NCBI GenBank assembly: GCA_943789505.1
Contig: CALSUJ010000001.1
Span: 124,001-188,000 of the forward strand
From: an uncultured Flavobacteriales bacterium
GTDB taxonomy: Bacteria > Bacteroidota > Bacteroidia > Flavobacteriales > BACL11
Direction of reading: 5' to 3'
DNA length: 64,000 nucleotides
The position numbers and the translations under genes are program-made. The notes under the pieces were generated by a model. The model made no database searches, was not told where the DNA came from, and was given only the letters and a program-made list of their open reading frames with translations. Of the stretch, positions 16,201 through 24,240 are shown in pieces; the first letter of the stretch is position 1, and each line of letters opens with the position of its first letter.

Positions 16201-16224
16201 TGTGGGCAATGAGGGACTCGAACC
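16201..16224. repeat. Right attachment repeat (within tRNA-Val)
   Basis: Matches 2721-2744 in 23 of 24 bases. It covers the acceptor 3' strand, T-stem 3' strand and most of the T-loop of the intact tRNA, so integration here keeps the tRNA sequence whole. Confidence 0.87.
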
Positions 16225-16277
16225 CCCGACTTCCTCCGTGTAAAGGAGGCACTCTGAACCAACTGAGTTAATCGCCC
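16203..16277 (-). tRNA. tRNA-Val (anticodon UAC)
   Basis: 75 nt with a full cloverleaf: acceptor GGGCGAT/ATTGCCC, D-arm closed by ACTC/GAGT, anticodon stem CCTCC/GGAGG with loop TTTACAC (anticodon TAC), T-arm GGGGG TTCGAGT CCCTC with one G-U pair, discriminator A. It is the integration target of the adjacent element; the 3' CCA is not encoded. Confidence 0.97.
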
Positions 16278-16290
16278 TTAATTTGGATTG

Positions 16291-16320
16291 CAAATATATA
16301 CGATTTCTTATTACAAGCAA
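16291..16320 (-). promoter_or_regulatory. Promoter of tRNA-Val
   Basis: On the minus strand: TTG (16318-16320), 19 nt, TATATTTG (16291-16298). This is an exact fit to the Bacteroidota -33/-7 consensus, ending 13 nt before the mature tRNA. Confidence 0.75.
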
Positions 16321-16336
16321 GTTTTTTTAAATTTAT

Positions 16337-17548
16337 TTAAACAACTTCAGCAACTACAAATGTGCTGCCTCCAACAAAGATTAAATCATTTGGATTTGCA
16401 TTAATTTTTGCGCACTTAAGTGCTTCCCTTACGCTAGGGAATATTCTTCCTTTAAGTTGGTGTTTATCAGATTTTTGTTTTAAGTCTACTGCTTTCATTG
16501 CCCTTAAAATATTTGCATTGCAAAAATAATATTTTGCATTTTTTGGTAAATAAGGTAGAATGGTGTCTAAATTTTTGTCATCTACTGTGCCAAAAACAAT
16601 ATGTAGCTGCTCGTATTTTGAGTTGCTTAGCTGTTTTGCTATTTCTTTAATTCCATCCTCATTGTGTGCTGTGTCGCATATTATTTGAGGATTGCTACTT
16701 AGGGTTTGCCATCTTCCTAATAGTTGAGTGTTAGCTACTGTTTTTAATAAACCATGCTCAATATAATCCTCAGTTATTGCCCAACCTTGTTTTTGTAATT
16801 GCTTTATGGCTGTTATTACAGTATTGATGTTCTCTTTTTGATACTCTCCTTTTAAATCACTTGCATAGCACTTTTGTGTACTAGCATAAATGAGATTTGC
16901 ATTTTTTTCTTTGGCAATATTTTTAAAAATAGAGGTTGTTTCTTTTTGTCTTCTACCGATTATTACTGGAATTTCATTTTTAATGATACCCGCTTTCTCC
17001 CTTGCAATCTTTTCAATAGTATCACCCAATAGATTGGTGTGATCTAAACTTATATTGGTAATTATTGCTAGCTCAGGATTGATGATGTTGGTACTGTCTA
17101 ACCTGCCACCTAAACCAGTTTCAATTATAGCAATATCTACTTTCTGTTTGGCAAAATAATCAAAAGCCATTGAGACTGTAAATTCAAAAAATGAGAATTC
17201 CATTTTCTCAAAAAATATAAGATTTTCCTTAACAAAGGTCACTACCTGTTTTTTAGCAATCATTTCTCCATTTATCTTTATTCTTTCTCTAAAATCTTTA
17301 AGATGAGGGGAGGTGTAAAGTCCAACTTTTATCCCTGATTCTTGCAGGATAGAGGCAAGCATATGGGCGGTAGACCCTTTACCGTTTGTACCCGCAATAT
17401 GGATGCTTTTAAATTGTGTATGTGGATTTTCTAAATGCTTTACTGCGTTAATTATATTTCCAATATCAGCTTTATAAGCTGCTGCGCCTATTCTTTGATA
17501 AATTGGCAAACGCCCGAATAAATAGTCAAGCGTTTGCTGATAATTCAT
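16337..17548 (-). CDS. folC: Dihydrofolate/folylpolyglutamate synthase
   Basis: 403 aa. Mur-ligase-fold enzyme that adds glutamate to dihydropteroate and folates in the cytoplasm. Seen: the start YQQTLDYLFGRLPIYQRIG, the ATP-binding loop HIAGTNGKGSTAHMLASIL (about 49-67), the SPHLKDFRERI segment, ETGLGGRLDSTN, and the C-terminal DTAHNEDGIKE and FGTVDDKNL motifs. Length is a little short of E. coli FolC but complete. Start at 17548 touches the end of tonB, so it is the last gene of the exbB-exbD-tonB-folC run. Confidence 0.93.
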   Translation of the reverse strand: MNYQQTLDYLFGRLPIYQRIGAAAYKADIGNIINAVKHLENPHTQFKSIHIAGTNGKGSTAHMLASILQESGIKVGLYTSPHLKDFRERIKINGEMIAKKQVVTFVKENLIFFEKMEFSFFEFTVSMAFDYFAKQKVDIAIIETGLGGRLDSTNIINPELAIITNISLDHTNLLGDTIEKIAREKAGIIKNEIPVIIGRRQKETTSIFKNIAKEKNANLIYASTQKCYASDLKGEYQKENINTVITAIKQLQKQGWAITEDYIEHGLLKTVANTQLLGRWQTLSSNPQIICDTAHNEDGIKEIAKQLSNSKYEQLHIVFGTVDDKNLDTILPYLPKNAKYYFCNANILRAMKAVDLKQKSDKHQLKGRIFPSVREALKCAKINANPNDLIFVGGSTFVVAEVV

Positions 17549-18327
17549 TAATTAAGCGAAAAATGATAAATTATTTTTCCTTGCTGATTACTTGGTGCAC
17601 TTTTTTTGGGGTCAAATTTTGTTTTAAGTGCTGCTGTTTTAGCTCTTTGTAACAATTGTTTATTTAGTGTTGTAGAACCTTTTGCTCCAGGAATTGCATT
17701 AATCACATTCCCTAGTCGGTCAACTGTAATTATAACTACAACTTTTCCTTCTACTTGTAGGTTATATATTGGTTTTGCCTTATATTCTACTTTCCTACCG
17801 CCTAGCTGATAAGCAGTTCCGTTTTTTCCAATTCCACCTCCTTCATATACTTCCGAATTTTGATCACCATCTATTGACCCTTGGTTTCCATCTCCTTTTT
17901 TATTTCCTTCTGAAGAAGTCTTGGTTTTTTTACTTCCAGGGTAAAGCGCTTTTTTATTTACTTCAGGTTTTTTTTCTTCAATTACCTCTTCCTTTGGCTC
18001 TTCTTTTTTGATAACCTTTTTCTTTTTTTCTGTTTTTTCTACTGTTGGTGTTTCTACTGTGGATTGAGTAACAATTTCTTCTGTACTCTCAATCTGCTGT
18101 TCAATAATTTCTTCCTCAACTATTTCGGTTACTTCTTCAGTATCTTCAGGCTCTATTTCGCCAAATCCTTCATCAATAAATCCAAAGTTAATACTGATTC
18201 CTTCCTCAGCAGGAGGGGGGTCTTGATATGTTAAACCCATAAAAAGAAATGCAGCTAAAAGAAATGCATGAAACAGAATTGTTCCAATGATTCCTTTTCT
18301 TTTGCTTTTCTTTTCAGCAGTTGTCAT
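17548..18327 (-). CDS. tonB: Energy transducer TonB
   Basis: 259 aa: cytoplasmic Lys/Arg start, one membrane helix (about 13-33, IIGTILFHAFLLAAFLFMG), a Glu/Lys/Pro-rich periplasmic spacer, a Gly-rich stretch, and a C-terminal TonB domain (YNLQVEGKVVVIITVDRLGN, ending KIIYHFSLN). It passes proton-motive-force energy from ExbBD to outer-membrane receptors. It follows exbD by 1 bp. The C-terminal domain is of the simpler TonB/TolA type common in Bacteroidota. Confidence 0.9.
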   Translation of the reverse strand: MTTAEKKSKRKGIIGTILFHAFLLAAFLFMGLTYQDPPPAEEGISINFGFIDEGFGEIEPEDTEEVTEIVEEEIIEQQIESTEEIVTQSTVETPTVEKTEKKKKVIKKEEPKEEVIEEKKPEVNKKALYPGSKKTKTSSEGNKKGDGNQGSIDGDQNSEVYEGGGIGKNGTAYQLGGRKVEYKAKPIYNLQVEGKVVVIITVDRLGNVINAIPGAKGSTTLNKQLLQRAKTAALKTKFDPKKSAPSNQQGKIIYHFSLN

Positions 18328-18328
18328 T

Positions 18329-18721
18329 TTAATTCGGTGTTGTTGCTAATACTATTTTGTATTTGTTTCTATAGGCAATATCCATAACCTTTACGACATG
18401 TTCAATAGCAACTGTTTTGTCGGTATGTAAGATGATTGCAGGCTCTTTTTCATTTTTAATGAGTAGTTTTAGTTCTTGCTCAATACTTGCAGCTTTAACT
18501 TTATTTTCATTAATATAAAAATCAATATCCTTAGTTATGGAAATAGAAATAGTTTGTTTTTCCAATGTCTTAGCTTTACTGCTTGGTAAAAGTAGCTTTA
18601 GAGCATTAGGGCTAACTAGGGTAGAAGTAAGCATAAAAAAGATAAGTAATAGAAAAACAATGTCCGTCATGGAGGACATATTAAAATTGGCGCTTACTTT
18701 ATTTCTACTTCTTAATCCCAT
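18329..18721 (-). CDS. exbD: ExbD/TolR biopolymer transport protein
   Basis: 130 aa, normal size. One N-terminal membrane helix (MTDIVFLLLIFFMLTSTLV) carries the conserved Asp at residue 20 that takes part in proton flow. The periplasmic part (ITKDIDFYINENKV, LHTDKTVAIEHVVKVMDIAY) is typical of ExbD. It overlaps exbB by 1 bp and precedes tonB by 1 bp, giving a tightly coupled exbB-exbD-tonB unit. Confidence 0.93.
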   Translation of the reverse strand: MGLRSRNKVSANFNMSSMTDIVFLLLIFFMLTSTLVSPNALKLLLPSSKAKTLEKQTISISITKDIDFYINENKVKAASIEQELKLLIKNEKEPAIILHTDKTVAIEHVVKVMDIAYRNKYKIVLATTPN

Positions 18722-19419
18722 TATTCGTTATGGTGTAAAAGGTCCAAAAATTCAGTTGTTTTTGCTTCTAGCATAAACACTACTTTGTCCACTTTGGATA
18801 CCAAGTAGTTGTAAGCAATAAAGGCGATAATCCCCACAATTAAACCAGCTACTGTGGTTGTCATTGCAGTATATATTCCCTTGCTTAGCATCTCAACATC
18901 AATGTTACCACCCGCACTTGCCATTTCATGGAAAGCAACAATCATACCGATTACAGTTCCTAAAAACCCAATCATTGGGGCAGCTCCTGAAATAGTAGCT
19001 AGGTTGGCTAAATTATTTTCCATTTTAAATACTTCAAGCTTACCTTGATTTTCAATGGCTGCTGAAATATCCGTCATGGGTTTATTAATTCTGTTTACTC
19101 CTTTTTCAATCATTCTTGAAATAGGACTGTCTGTATTACGGCATAAATTTTTTGCAGCTTCAATATCTTTTGCTTCTACAAAATTCTGAATGCTTTTTAG
19201 GAAAGCGTCATCCTCAATGCTAGCCTTTCTAATTGCTGAAAAACGCTCAATTAAAATGTAAACTGCAAAAATAGAAAGTAAACCTAAAGCTCCCATTACT
19301 AAGTTTCCTCCAATTCCTCCTGAAGTAATTAAGTCAATAACAGATAAAGTTTTTTCGGTAATTACTGGTGCGACTAAGCTGTCAGTAGATAGTGGGATTT
19401 GTAATAGAAATGAATTCAT
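18721..19419 (-). CDS. exbB: MotA/TolQ/ExbB proton channel protein
   Basis: 232 aa with three membrane helices: GGNLVMGALGLLSIFAVYIL (about 36-55), the long pair around APMIGFLGTVIGMIVAFHEM (about 147-166), and TTVAGLIVGIIAFIAYNYLV (about 188-207). The GFLGTVIGMI and TAMTTTVAGLIVGI segments are the ExbB/TolQ signature. It forms the pentameric proton channel with ExbD to energise TonB. First gene of the operon; nhaD ends 25 bp upstream. Confidence 0.93.
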   Translation of the reverse strand: MNSFLLQIPLSTDSLVAPVITEKTLSVIDLITSGGIGGNLVMGALGLLSIFAVYILIERFSAIRKASIEDDAFLKSIQNFVEAKDIEAAKNLCRNTDSPISRMIEKGVNRINKPMTDISAAIENQGKLEVFKMENNLANLATISGAAPMIGFLGTVIGMIVAFHEMASAGGNIDVEMLSKGIYTAMTTTVAGLIVGIIAFIAYNYLVSKVDKVVFMLEAKTTEFLDLLHHNE

Positions 19420-19444
19420 AATTATTAAACGTTAAAGTTAAGTT

Positions 19445-20734
19445 TTATTGCATAAAGATGTAAGTGGCTGCCCCAGCTAAATAGCCCATTAATGCTAATA
19501 AAGAAATATTTTTTAAGTACCAGATAAAGTCAATTTTAAGAATTCCCATAACAGCAACTCCTGCAGCTGAACCAATAATTAAAACAGATCCTCCTGTACC
19601 TGCACAATAAGCTAAAAACTCCCAAAATTTACCATCAACAGCAAAGTCTCCTGTTGGTGCAATTTCATACATTCCCATAGCTCCTGCTACTAATGGCACA
19701 TTATCTACTATTGAAGAAAGAAGCCCAATTATCATGTTTATGATATAAATATCACCATCAAATATTTTGTCTAAGAAATTAGCGACAATATCCAATTGCC
19801 CTGCTGACTGTAGGGCTGCTACTGCTAATAAAATCCCTAAAAAGAAAAATATTGTTGGAACATCTATTTTCTTCAAAACTCCAATAACCGAGAGTTGTGA
19901 TTTTTGTTCATGGTTTTTACTTCTGTGTAAGATTTCAGTAACTAACCAAAGTACTCCTAATGATAATAATATTCCAACATAAGGAGGTAAGTGAGTAATA
20001 GTTTTAAAGATTGGCACAAAGAGTAAGCCAGCTACTCCCATGTAGAATACTAAATTTCTTTCAAATGATGTAGTTGGATCGGTATAATGTTCTTTGCTTT
20101 CTACTTTTAGCGGCCTTGTTACTTCTCCTTTAAGTTTAAAGGTTAAATAAATTAAAGGTACAAGAGCACAGACTACGGAAGGTAAGAATATAGAAGTAAT
20201 GATATTACTTGCTGTAACTTGCCCTCCAATCCAAAGCATAATAGTTGTAATATCACCAATTGGGGACCAGGCTCCTCCCGCATTAGCGGATAGTATTACC
20301 ATACCTGCAAACATCCATAAATTTTCTTTATCCTTAATCAGTTTTGTAAGTAAAGCCGACATAACAATTGCAGTTGTTAAATTATCCAGAGCAGCGGAGA
20401 AAAAGAAAGTGATAATACATAAAATCCACATTAAAGCGACCTTCTTGTTAGTAGTAATTTTATCTGTAATAATTGAAAACCCTTCATGAGCATCAATCAA
20501 TTCTACAATAGTCATTGCTCCTAAAAGGAAGAATAAAATTTCAGCAATATCTACCAAATGGTGCCCTAAATGCTCGTTCATGTGGTGCGCATCAGTTCCT
20601 GTAAAAGCGTAAAGAGCCCAAGTAAGCCCTCCAATAATTAGTGCGGAAGCAGCTTTATCAACTTTAACTGAATGTTCTAAGGCAATTGCCATGTATCCTA
20701 AAACGAATACAATAATCATGAGTGTTGTGATCAT
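19445..20734 (-). CDS. nhaD: Na+/H+ antiporter, NhaD type
   Basis: 429 aa with about 11-13 membrane helices. Seen are the ion-transporter-superfamily motifs SAALDNLTTAIVMSALLTKL (about 113-132), SANAGGAWSPIGDITTIMLW (about 149-168) and LSSIVDNVPLVAGAMGMYEI. These Asp/Asn/Thr residues mark the NhaD family of Vibrio and marine Bacteroidota. It exports Na+ in exchange for protons, fitting a Na+-based marine lifestyle together with the SSS symporter. The N-terminal signal-like helix is normal for the family. Confidence 0.9.
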   Translation of the reverse strand: MITTLMIIVFVLGYMAIALEHSVKVDKAASALIIGGLTWALYAFTGTDAHHMNEHLGHHLVDIAEILFFLLGAMTIVELIDAHEGFSIITDKITTNKKVALMWILCIITFFFSAALDNLTTAIVMSALLTKLIKDKENLWMFAGMVILSANAGGAWSPIGDITTIMLWIGGQVTASNIITSIFLPSVVCALVPLIYLTFKLKGEVTRPLKVESKEHYTDPTTSFERNLVFYMGVAGLLFVPIFKTITHLPPYVGILLSLGVLWLVTEILHRSKNHEQKSQLSVIGVLKKIDVPTIFFFLGILLAVAALQSAGQLDIVANFLDKIFDGDIYIINMIIGLLSSIVDNVPLVAGAMGMYEIAPTGDFAVDGKFWEFLAYCAGTGGSVLIIGSAAGVAVMGILKIDFIWYLKNISLLALMGYLAGAATYIFMQ

Positions 20735-20761
20735 ATTTTTTTCTGTGTGGTTATTTAATGT

Positions 20762-21859
20762 CTAGTTTTTTTGTAGATAAACTGTCGTACTTGGGAATGC
20801 AAAATCGCTATTGTGTTTTTTTACAATCTCCATAATTTTATAATTTACATCTTCTTTAACATTTATTAAATCCTCCCATTTTGGACTGTCCACAAAGTAC
20901 ATTACCATAATGTCTAATGAACTTGATCCAAACTCTTGAAAACGAACTCTGCCGTCTTGATTTGTTTTTTCATGCAGATTAATCATTTCTTGAATATCAG
21001 TAACAATTGCTTTTATTTGTTCTGGAGCAGTTTCGTAAGTTAAACCAATATTAAATTTCACTCTTCTTATCGGCCTTAAGCCTAGATTGTCTAATTCTGC
21101 ATCAATCATTTTTTTGTTCGGTACAGTCACTAAGCTTTTGTCAAAAGTTCTGATGCGGGTACTTCTGAATCCTACTTTTTCAACTACACCTGTTACGGAA
21201 CCAACAGTTACAATATCACCTACAGTAAATGGCTGGTCAAAAAAGATAGTGAAAGAGCCTAAAAGGTTTTCCAAACTTTCTTTGGAAGCCATTGCTAAGG
21301 CAAGACCTCCAATTCCTAGACCTGTTGCTAGTGCAGTAATATTTACCTCAAAAATATTCCCCATTACAATTACTAAGGCAAATACATATGTAATAATTTT
21401 TGCGATTTCAATAATAAAAGGAATAAGCTGGTCATCCATTTTATTTTCAGTCGCTTCAGCTCTTTTATTTAAAATTAATCCAATAAAGTCAATTACTTTT
21501 AAGATAATCCAGAAAATAGAATAAACATACATGAGAGAAAAACCTTTATTAATAAGCATCTTTAAGCCTACTTCATTTTCTGGAGCTAAGTTCCATACAG
21601 AAGGATATTCTATGTGTGAGCTTCCTAAATAGATGATAGAAAGCATAATGCAAAAACCTATAGGTTTTGTAATTAAAGCGTCAAATTTATCTATTCCTAC
21701 TTCCGTTCCTTTTTTACCAACTACTTTAAATAATAAGTTACTTAAGTATTTAGAGATTAATTTTTTAAAAATAAAGCCTACAAGAATTGCTCCTAAAAAC
21801 CAAGCGTAGTCTTGAATTGTATTTCCTAGTATTTCAGTAAGTAAGAATTCTGTTCCCAT
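20762..21859 (-). CDS. Small-conductance mechanosensitive channel (MscS family)
   Basis: 365 aa. About four or five N-terminal membrane helices, then the pore helix (ALATGLGIGGLALAMASKES) and the MscS beta domain (QPFTVGDIVTVGSVTGVVEK, VGFRSTRIRTFDKSLVTVPN), then the C-terminal alpha/beta domain. Likely releases solutes on osmotic downshift at the inner membrane. Starts 9 bp after the stop of the dehydrogenase gene upstream; likely co-transcribed with it. More membrane helices than E. coli MscS, as in YbdG/YnaI-type channels. Confidence 0.9.
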   Translation of the reverse strand: MGTEFLLTEILGNTIQDYAWFLGAILVGFIFKKLISKYLSNLLFKVVGKKGTEVGIDKFDALITKPIGFCIMLSIIYLGSSHIEYPSVWNLAPENEVGLKMLINKGFSLMYVYSIFWIILKVIDFIGLILNKRAEATENKMDDQLIPFIIEIAKIITYVFALVIVMGNIFEVNITALATGLGIGGLALAMASKESLENLLGSFTIFFDQPFTVGDIVTVGSVTGVVEKVGFRSTRIRTFDKSLVTVPNKKMIDAELDNLGLRPIRRVKFNIGLTYETAPEQIKAIVTDIQEMINLHEKTNQDGRVRFQEFGSSSLDIMVMYFVDSPKWEDLINVKEDVNYKIMEIVKKHNSDFAFPSTTVYLQKN

Positions 21860-21868
21860 AGTGTTTTT

Positions 21869-23095
21869 TTAAACTAATTGTTTTAGTGCAATTTCAAAAG
21901 CAGTCTTGGATATATTTGTTTTATTGTTGTTAATTGAATGTGATTTAATCAATGCATTTTTAATGCAATCTGAAGTGTCAGAAAAAATTGCTTTGTCAGT
22001 CATTTCAACATTATCTTCCATGAGGTAAGCAAAAACTCTAGCCATTCCACAATTCGCTATAAAGTCAGGTAATACACTCACTCTTTCATCAGCACTTTTT
22101 GAAATAGGTCCAAAAAATATTTCTTTGTCTGCAAAAGGAACATTCGCTCCTGATGAGATGACTTCTAGTCCGTTATCAACCATAGCATCTAATTGAGCTT
22201 GAGTAAGCAAGCGTGAAGCTGCTGCAGGAACGAATATTTCAGCTCCCACACTCCATATCTTTTCGTTTGCCTGTTCAAAAGACAACATATCTTCAGTTTC
22301 TAAAAAGTTTGATGAACGGTTTTCTAAAAATGATTGTATTTCATTAAAAGAATAGCCTTCAGCTTTTAATATTCCTCCAGATTTGTCAATAATTCCTACA
22401 ATAATAGCACCAGCTTGTGCTAAATAATAAGCGGCAGCTCCAGCAACATTCCCCCATCCCTGTATGATTACTCTTTTTCCTTTTACCTCTCCACCATAAA
22501 TATTGTAGTAATGTAAGATGGTTTCTGATACGCCATAACCTGTAATTAGATCTCCAACAGAATAATCTTTATCTGGATTAGGTGTTAAACTTGCTTCTCT
22601 AACAATTAAAGGGACACCAACTTTTAGTTGGTTAATAATTTTCATTTTTCCCTTTTCATCTCTTCTGTGATGCCCGTTTACAATTCCTTCTAATGGAAAT
22701 AAAATTCCTTGTTCCTCACACATGGGGATTACTTCATGTACCTCATCTACATTCATGTCGCCACCCGTACCGTAATATGTTTTTAACAAAGGTTTTGCAG
22801 CTGCATACCATCTTTTTAAAACCTCTTTTTTTCTAGGATCCCTAGGGTCAAAGTTTATGCCTGATTTTCCGCCTCCAATTGGTGGACCGGCAACTGTAAA
22901 CTTAACTTCCATAGTTTTTGCAAGTGCCAACACCTCATCTTTAGTAACCCCAACTCTCATCCTTGTACCTCCAGCTGCTGCGCCACCTCTTAATGAGTTT
23001 ATTACTATCCAACCTTCAGCATCTGTTTTCTCATCTTTCCACTCAAAAACAATTTCAGGTTCTTTATCTTCAAATTTCTTTAATAATTCTTCCAT
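21869..23095 (-). CDS. Glu/Leu/Phe/Val dehydrogenase
   Basis: 408 aa NAD(P)-dependent amino-acid dehydrogenase. Seen: the substrate-binding glycine/lysine region (AGPPIGGGKSGINFDPRDPR, about 69-88), the catalytic segment GTGGDMNVDE (about 112-121), and the Rossmann fold (VIIQGWGNVAGAAAYYLAQAG, about 209-229). It deaminates a glutamate- or branched-chain-type amino acid to the 2-oxo acid with ammonium release, or the reverse. It is shorter than classical GDH (about 445 aa), and the exact substrate cannot be set from sequence alone. Preceded by a TACATTTG box (23118-23125, minus strand). Confidence 0.88.
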   Translation of the reverse strand: MEELLKKFEDKEPEIVFEWKDEKTDAEGWIVINSLRGGAAAGGTRMRVGVTKDEVLALAKTMEVKFTVAGPPIGGGKSGINFDPRDPRKKEVLKRWYAAAKPLLKTYYGTGGDMNVDEVHEVIPMCEEQGILFPLEGIVNGHHRRDEKGKMKIINQLKVGVPLIVREASLTPNPDKDYSVGDLITGYGVSETILHYYNIYGGEVKGKRVIIQGWGNVAGAAAYYLAQAGAIIVGIIDKSGGILKAEGYSFNEIQSFLENRSSNFLETEDMLSFEQANEKIWSVGAEIFVPAAASRLLTQAQLDAMVDNGLEVISSGANVPFADKEIFFGPISKSADERVSVLPDFIANCGMARVFAYLMEDNVEMTDKAIFSDTSDCIKNALIKSHSINNNKTNISKTAFEIALKQLV

Positions 23096-23117
23096 CTTCT
23101 TGGTTATATATTTTTTG

Positions 23118-23125
23118 CAAATGTA
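23118..23125 (-). promoter_or_regulatory. -7 promoter element of the dehydrogenase gene
   Basis: TACATTTG on the minus strand fits TAnnTTTG and lies 22 nt before the ATG. No good TTG was found at the -33 position. Confidence 0.45.
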
Positions 23126-23137
23126 TTAAATTTAGGT

Positions 23138-24181
23138 TTAGATTTCATGAATATGACCTCCACAATTATCCCTATCGGCACCTGTAACAGATTGTATGCA
23201 GTTTATTTCATTTCTTATCCTGAGCACGCCAAGAAAAGCAAAAATCAAGGATTCTTTGAATTCAATTAATTCTTTATTTGGTATAAGTATTTTTGCCTTA
23301 GAATGGAATGTAATTCGTTCCATTAAAAAAGAATTAAATACACCTCCTCCTGTAAACAGTACTGATTCATCTACTAATAATTCACCTATTTGAATGGCTA
23401 TATGCTCACAAAATGTGCAGAGTAAATCTTCAGGTTTATGGTTTTTAAGGATTGGGAAAATATATTTTTCTACCCATTCTCTTGCTAGTGATTTTGGAGC
23501 TTTCTTAATGTAAAAATCCAATTGATTAAGTTGCTGTAAAAGTGTTAGAACAATTTTCCCTTTTCTAGAAATATCACCATTTGAGTCATACTCAATTCCA
23601 AGCTCTTTGCAAATATCATTTAACACTATGTTGGCTGGGCAAATGTCAAATGCAATTATTTTTTCATTGGTTTTTATGGATATATTAGCAAACCCACCAA
23701 GATTAACACAGTATTTATGTTCTGGGAAAAGTAATAAATCCCCAATTGGAACTAAAGGAGCGCCTTGCCCATTAAGGGAAACATCTAAACTCCTAAAGTT
23801 GTTAATGGTTGTTATTTTTGTTGTTTGAGAAATAGTTTTTCCGCAACCAATTTGTAGCGTGTAATTATTTTCTGGCTGATGAAATATGGTGTGTCCATGT
23901 GAAGCAATAAAATCCACTTGCTCACCATTTAAAAATGTATTGATTTTTTTTCCAATATATTGTCCGAATTGAATATCAGTTTGTTCAACAATAGCTTTGT
24001 TTTGGGTGTGTAAAGTTCCTAATTTTGATTTCCAATAAATAGGATATTTTAGAGTGTTTGATTTTTCAATTTTGTATTCCCATTCCTGATTTTTAGTAAA
24101 AGTGCATCTAGCAAGGTCAATTCCATCTAGTGAGGTGCCAGACATAATACCTAAAACTGTATATTTTATTTTCTCAGTCAT
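23138..24181 (-). CDS. anmK: Anhydro-N-acetylmuramic acid kinase
   Basis: 347 aa. ATP-binding start YTVLGIMSGTSLDGIDLARC, then SHGHTIFHQPE, SLNGQGAPLVPIGD and the VNLGGFANIS and FTGGGVFNSFLMERI motifs, all typical of AnmK. The enzyme phosphorylates and opens 1,6-anhydro-MurNAc during recycling of cell-wall fragments in the cytoplasm. Length is slightly under E. coli AnmK (369 aa), as is common in Bacteroidota. Divergent from the acyl-CoA dehydrogenase gene. Confidence 0.92.
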   Translation of the reverse strand: MTEKIKYTVLGIMSGTSLDGIDLARCTFTKNQEWEYKIEKSNTLKYPIYWKSKLGTLHTQNKAIVEQTDIQFGQYIGKKINTFLNGEQVDFIASHGHTIFHQPENNYTLQIGCGKTISQTTKITTINNFRSLDVSLNGQGAPLVPIGDLLLFPEHKYCVNLGGFANISIKTNEKIIAFDICPANIVLNDICKELGIEYDSNGDISRKGKIVLTLLQQLNQLDFYIKKAPKSLAREWVEKYIFPILKNHKPEDLLCTFCEHIAIQIGELLVDESVLFTGGGVFNSFLMERITFHSKAKILIPNKELIEFKESLIFAFLGVLRIRNEINCIQSVTGADRDNCGGHIHEI

Positions 24182-24208
24182 CAGTTTCCAAAAATAGTTT
24201 AAAAAATG

Positions 24209-24216
24209 TATTTTTG
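24209..24216 (+). promoter_or_regulatory. -7 promoter element of acyl-CoA dehydrogenase gene
   Basis: TATTTTTG fits TAnnTTTG and lies 24 nt before the ATG at 24241, in the short divergent spacer with anmK. The -33 part is not clear. Confidence 0.5.
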
Positions 24217-24240
24217 CGTAAATTTTAATAAAAGCAAATA

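Larger units (their letters stand above)
2721..16224. mobile_element. Integrative element in tRNA-Val 3' end
   Basis: Borders are set by a 24-bp direct repeat of the 3' end of tRNA-Val (2721-2744 and 16201-16224; 18 bp identical, one mismatch, then 5 identical). The intact tRNA sits on the right with the tyrosine recombinase next to it, the standard arrangement for tRNA-targeted islands. Module order from the right is integrase, HTH/excisionase-like protein, replication-type protein, then leftward cargo of secreted proteins, small DUF5681-type proteins, an unknown protein and a membrane AraC-type regulator. No conjugation, relaxase, capsid or terminase genes were seen, so it is probably mobilised by others or is a satellite-like island. 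Confidence 0.88.

Noticed and set aside
2721-16224. Classical anti-phage defence island or prophage
   Set aside because: Checked each element ORF for restriction, toxin-antitoxin, nuclease, NTPase, RT, capsid, portal or terminase signatures; none seen. The DUF5681-type proteins are phage-associated but too little evidence alone.
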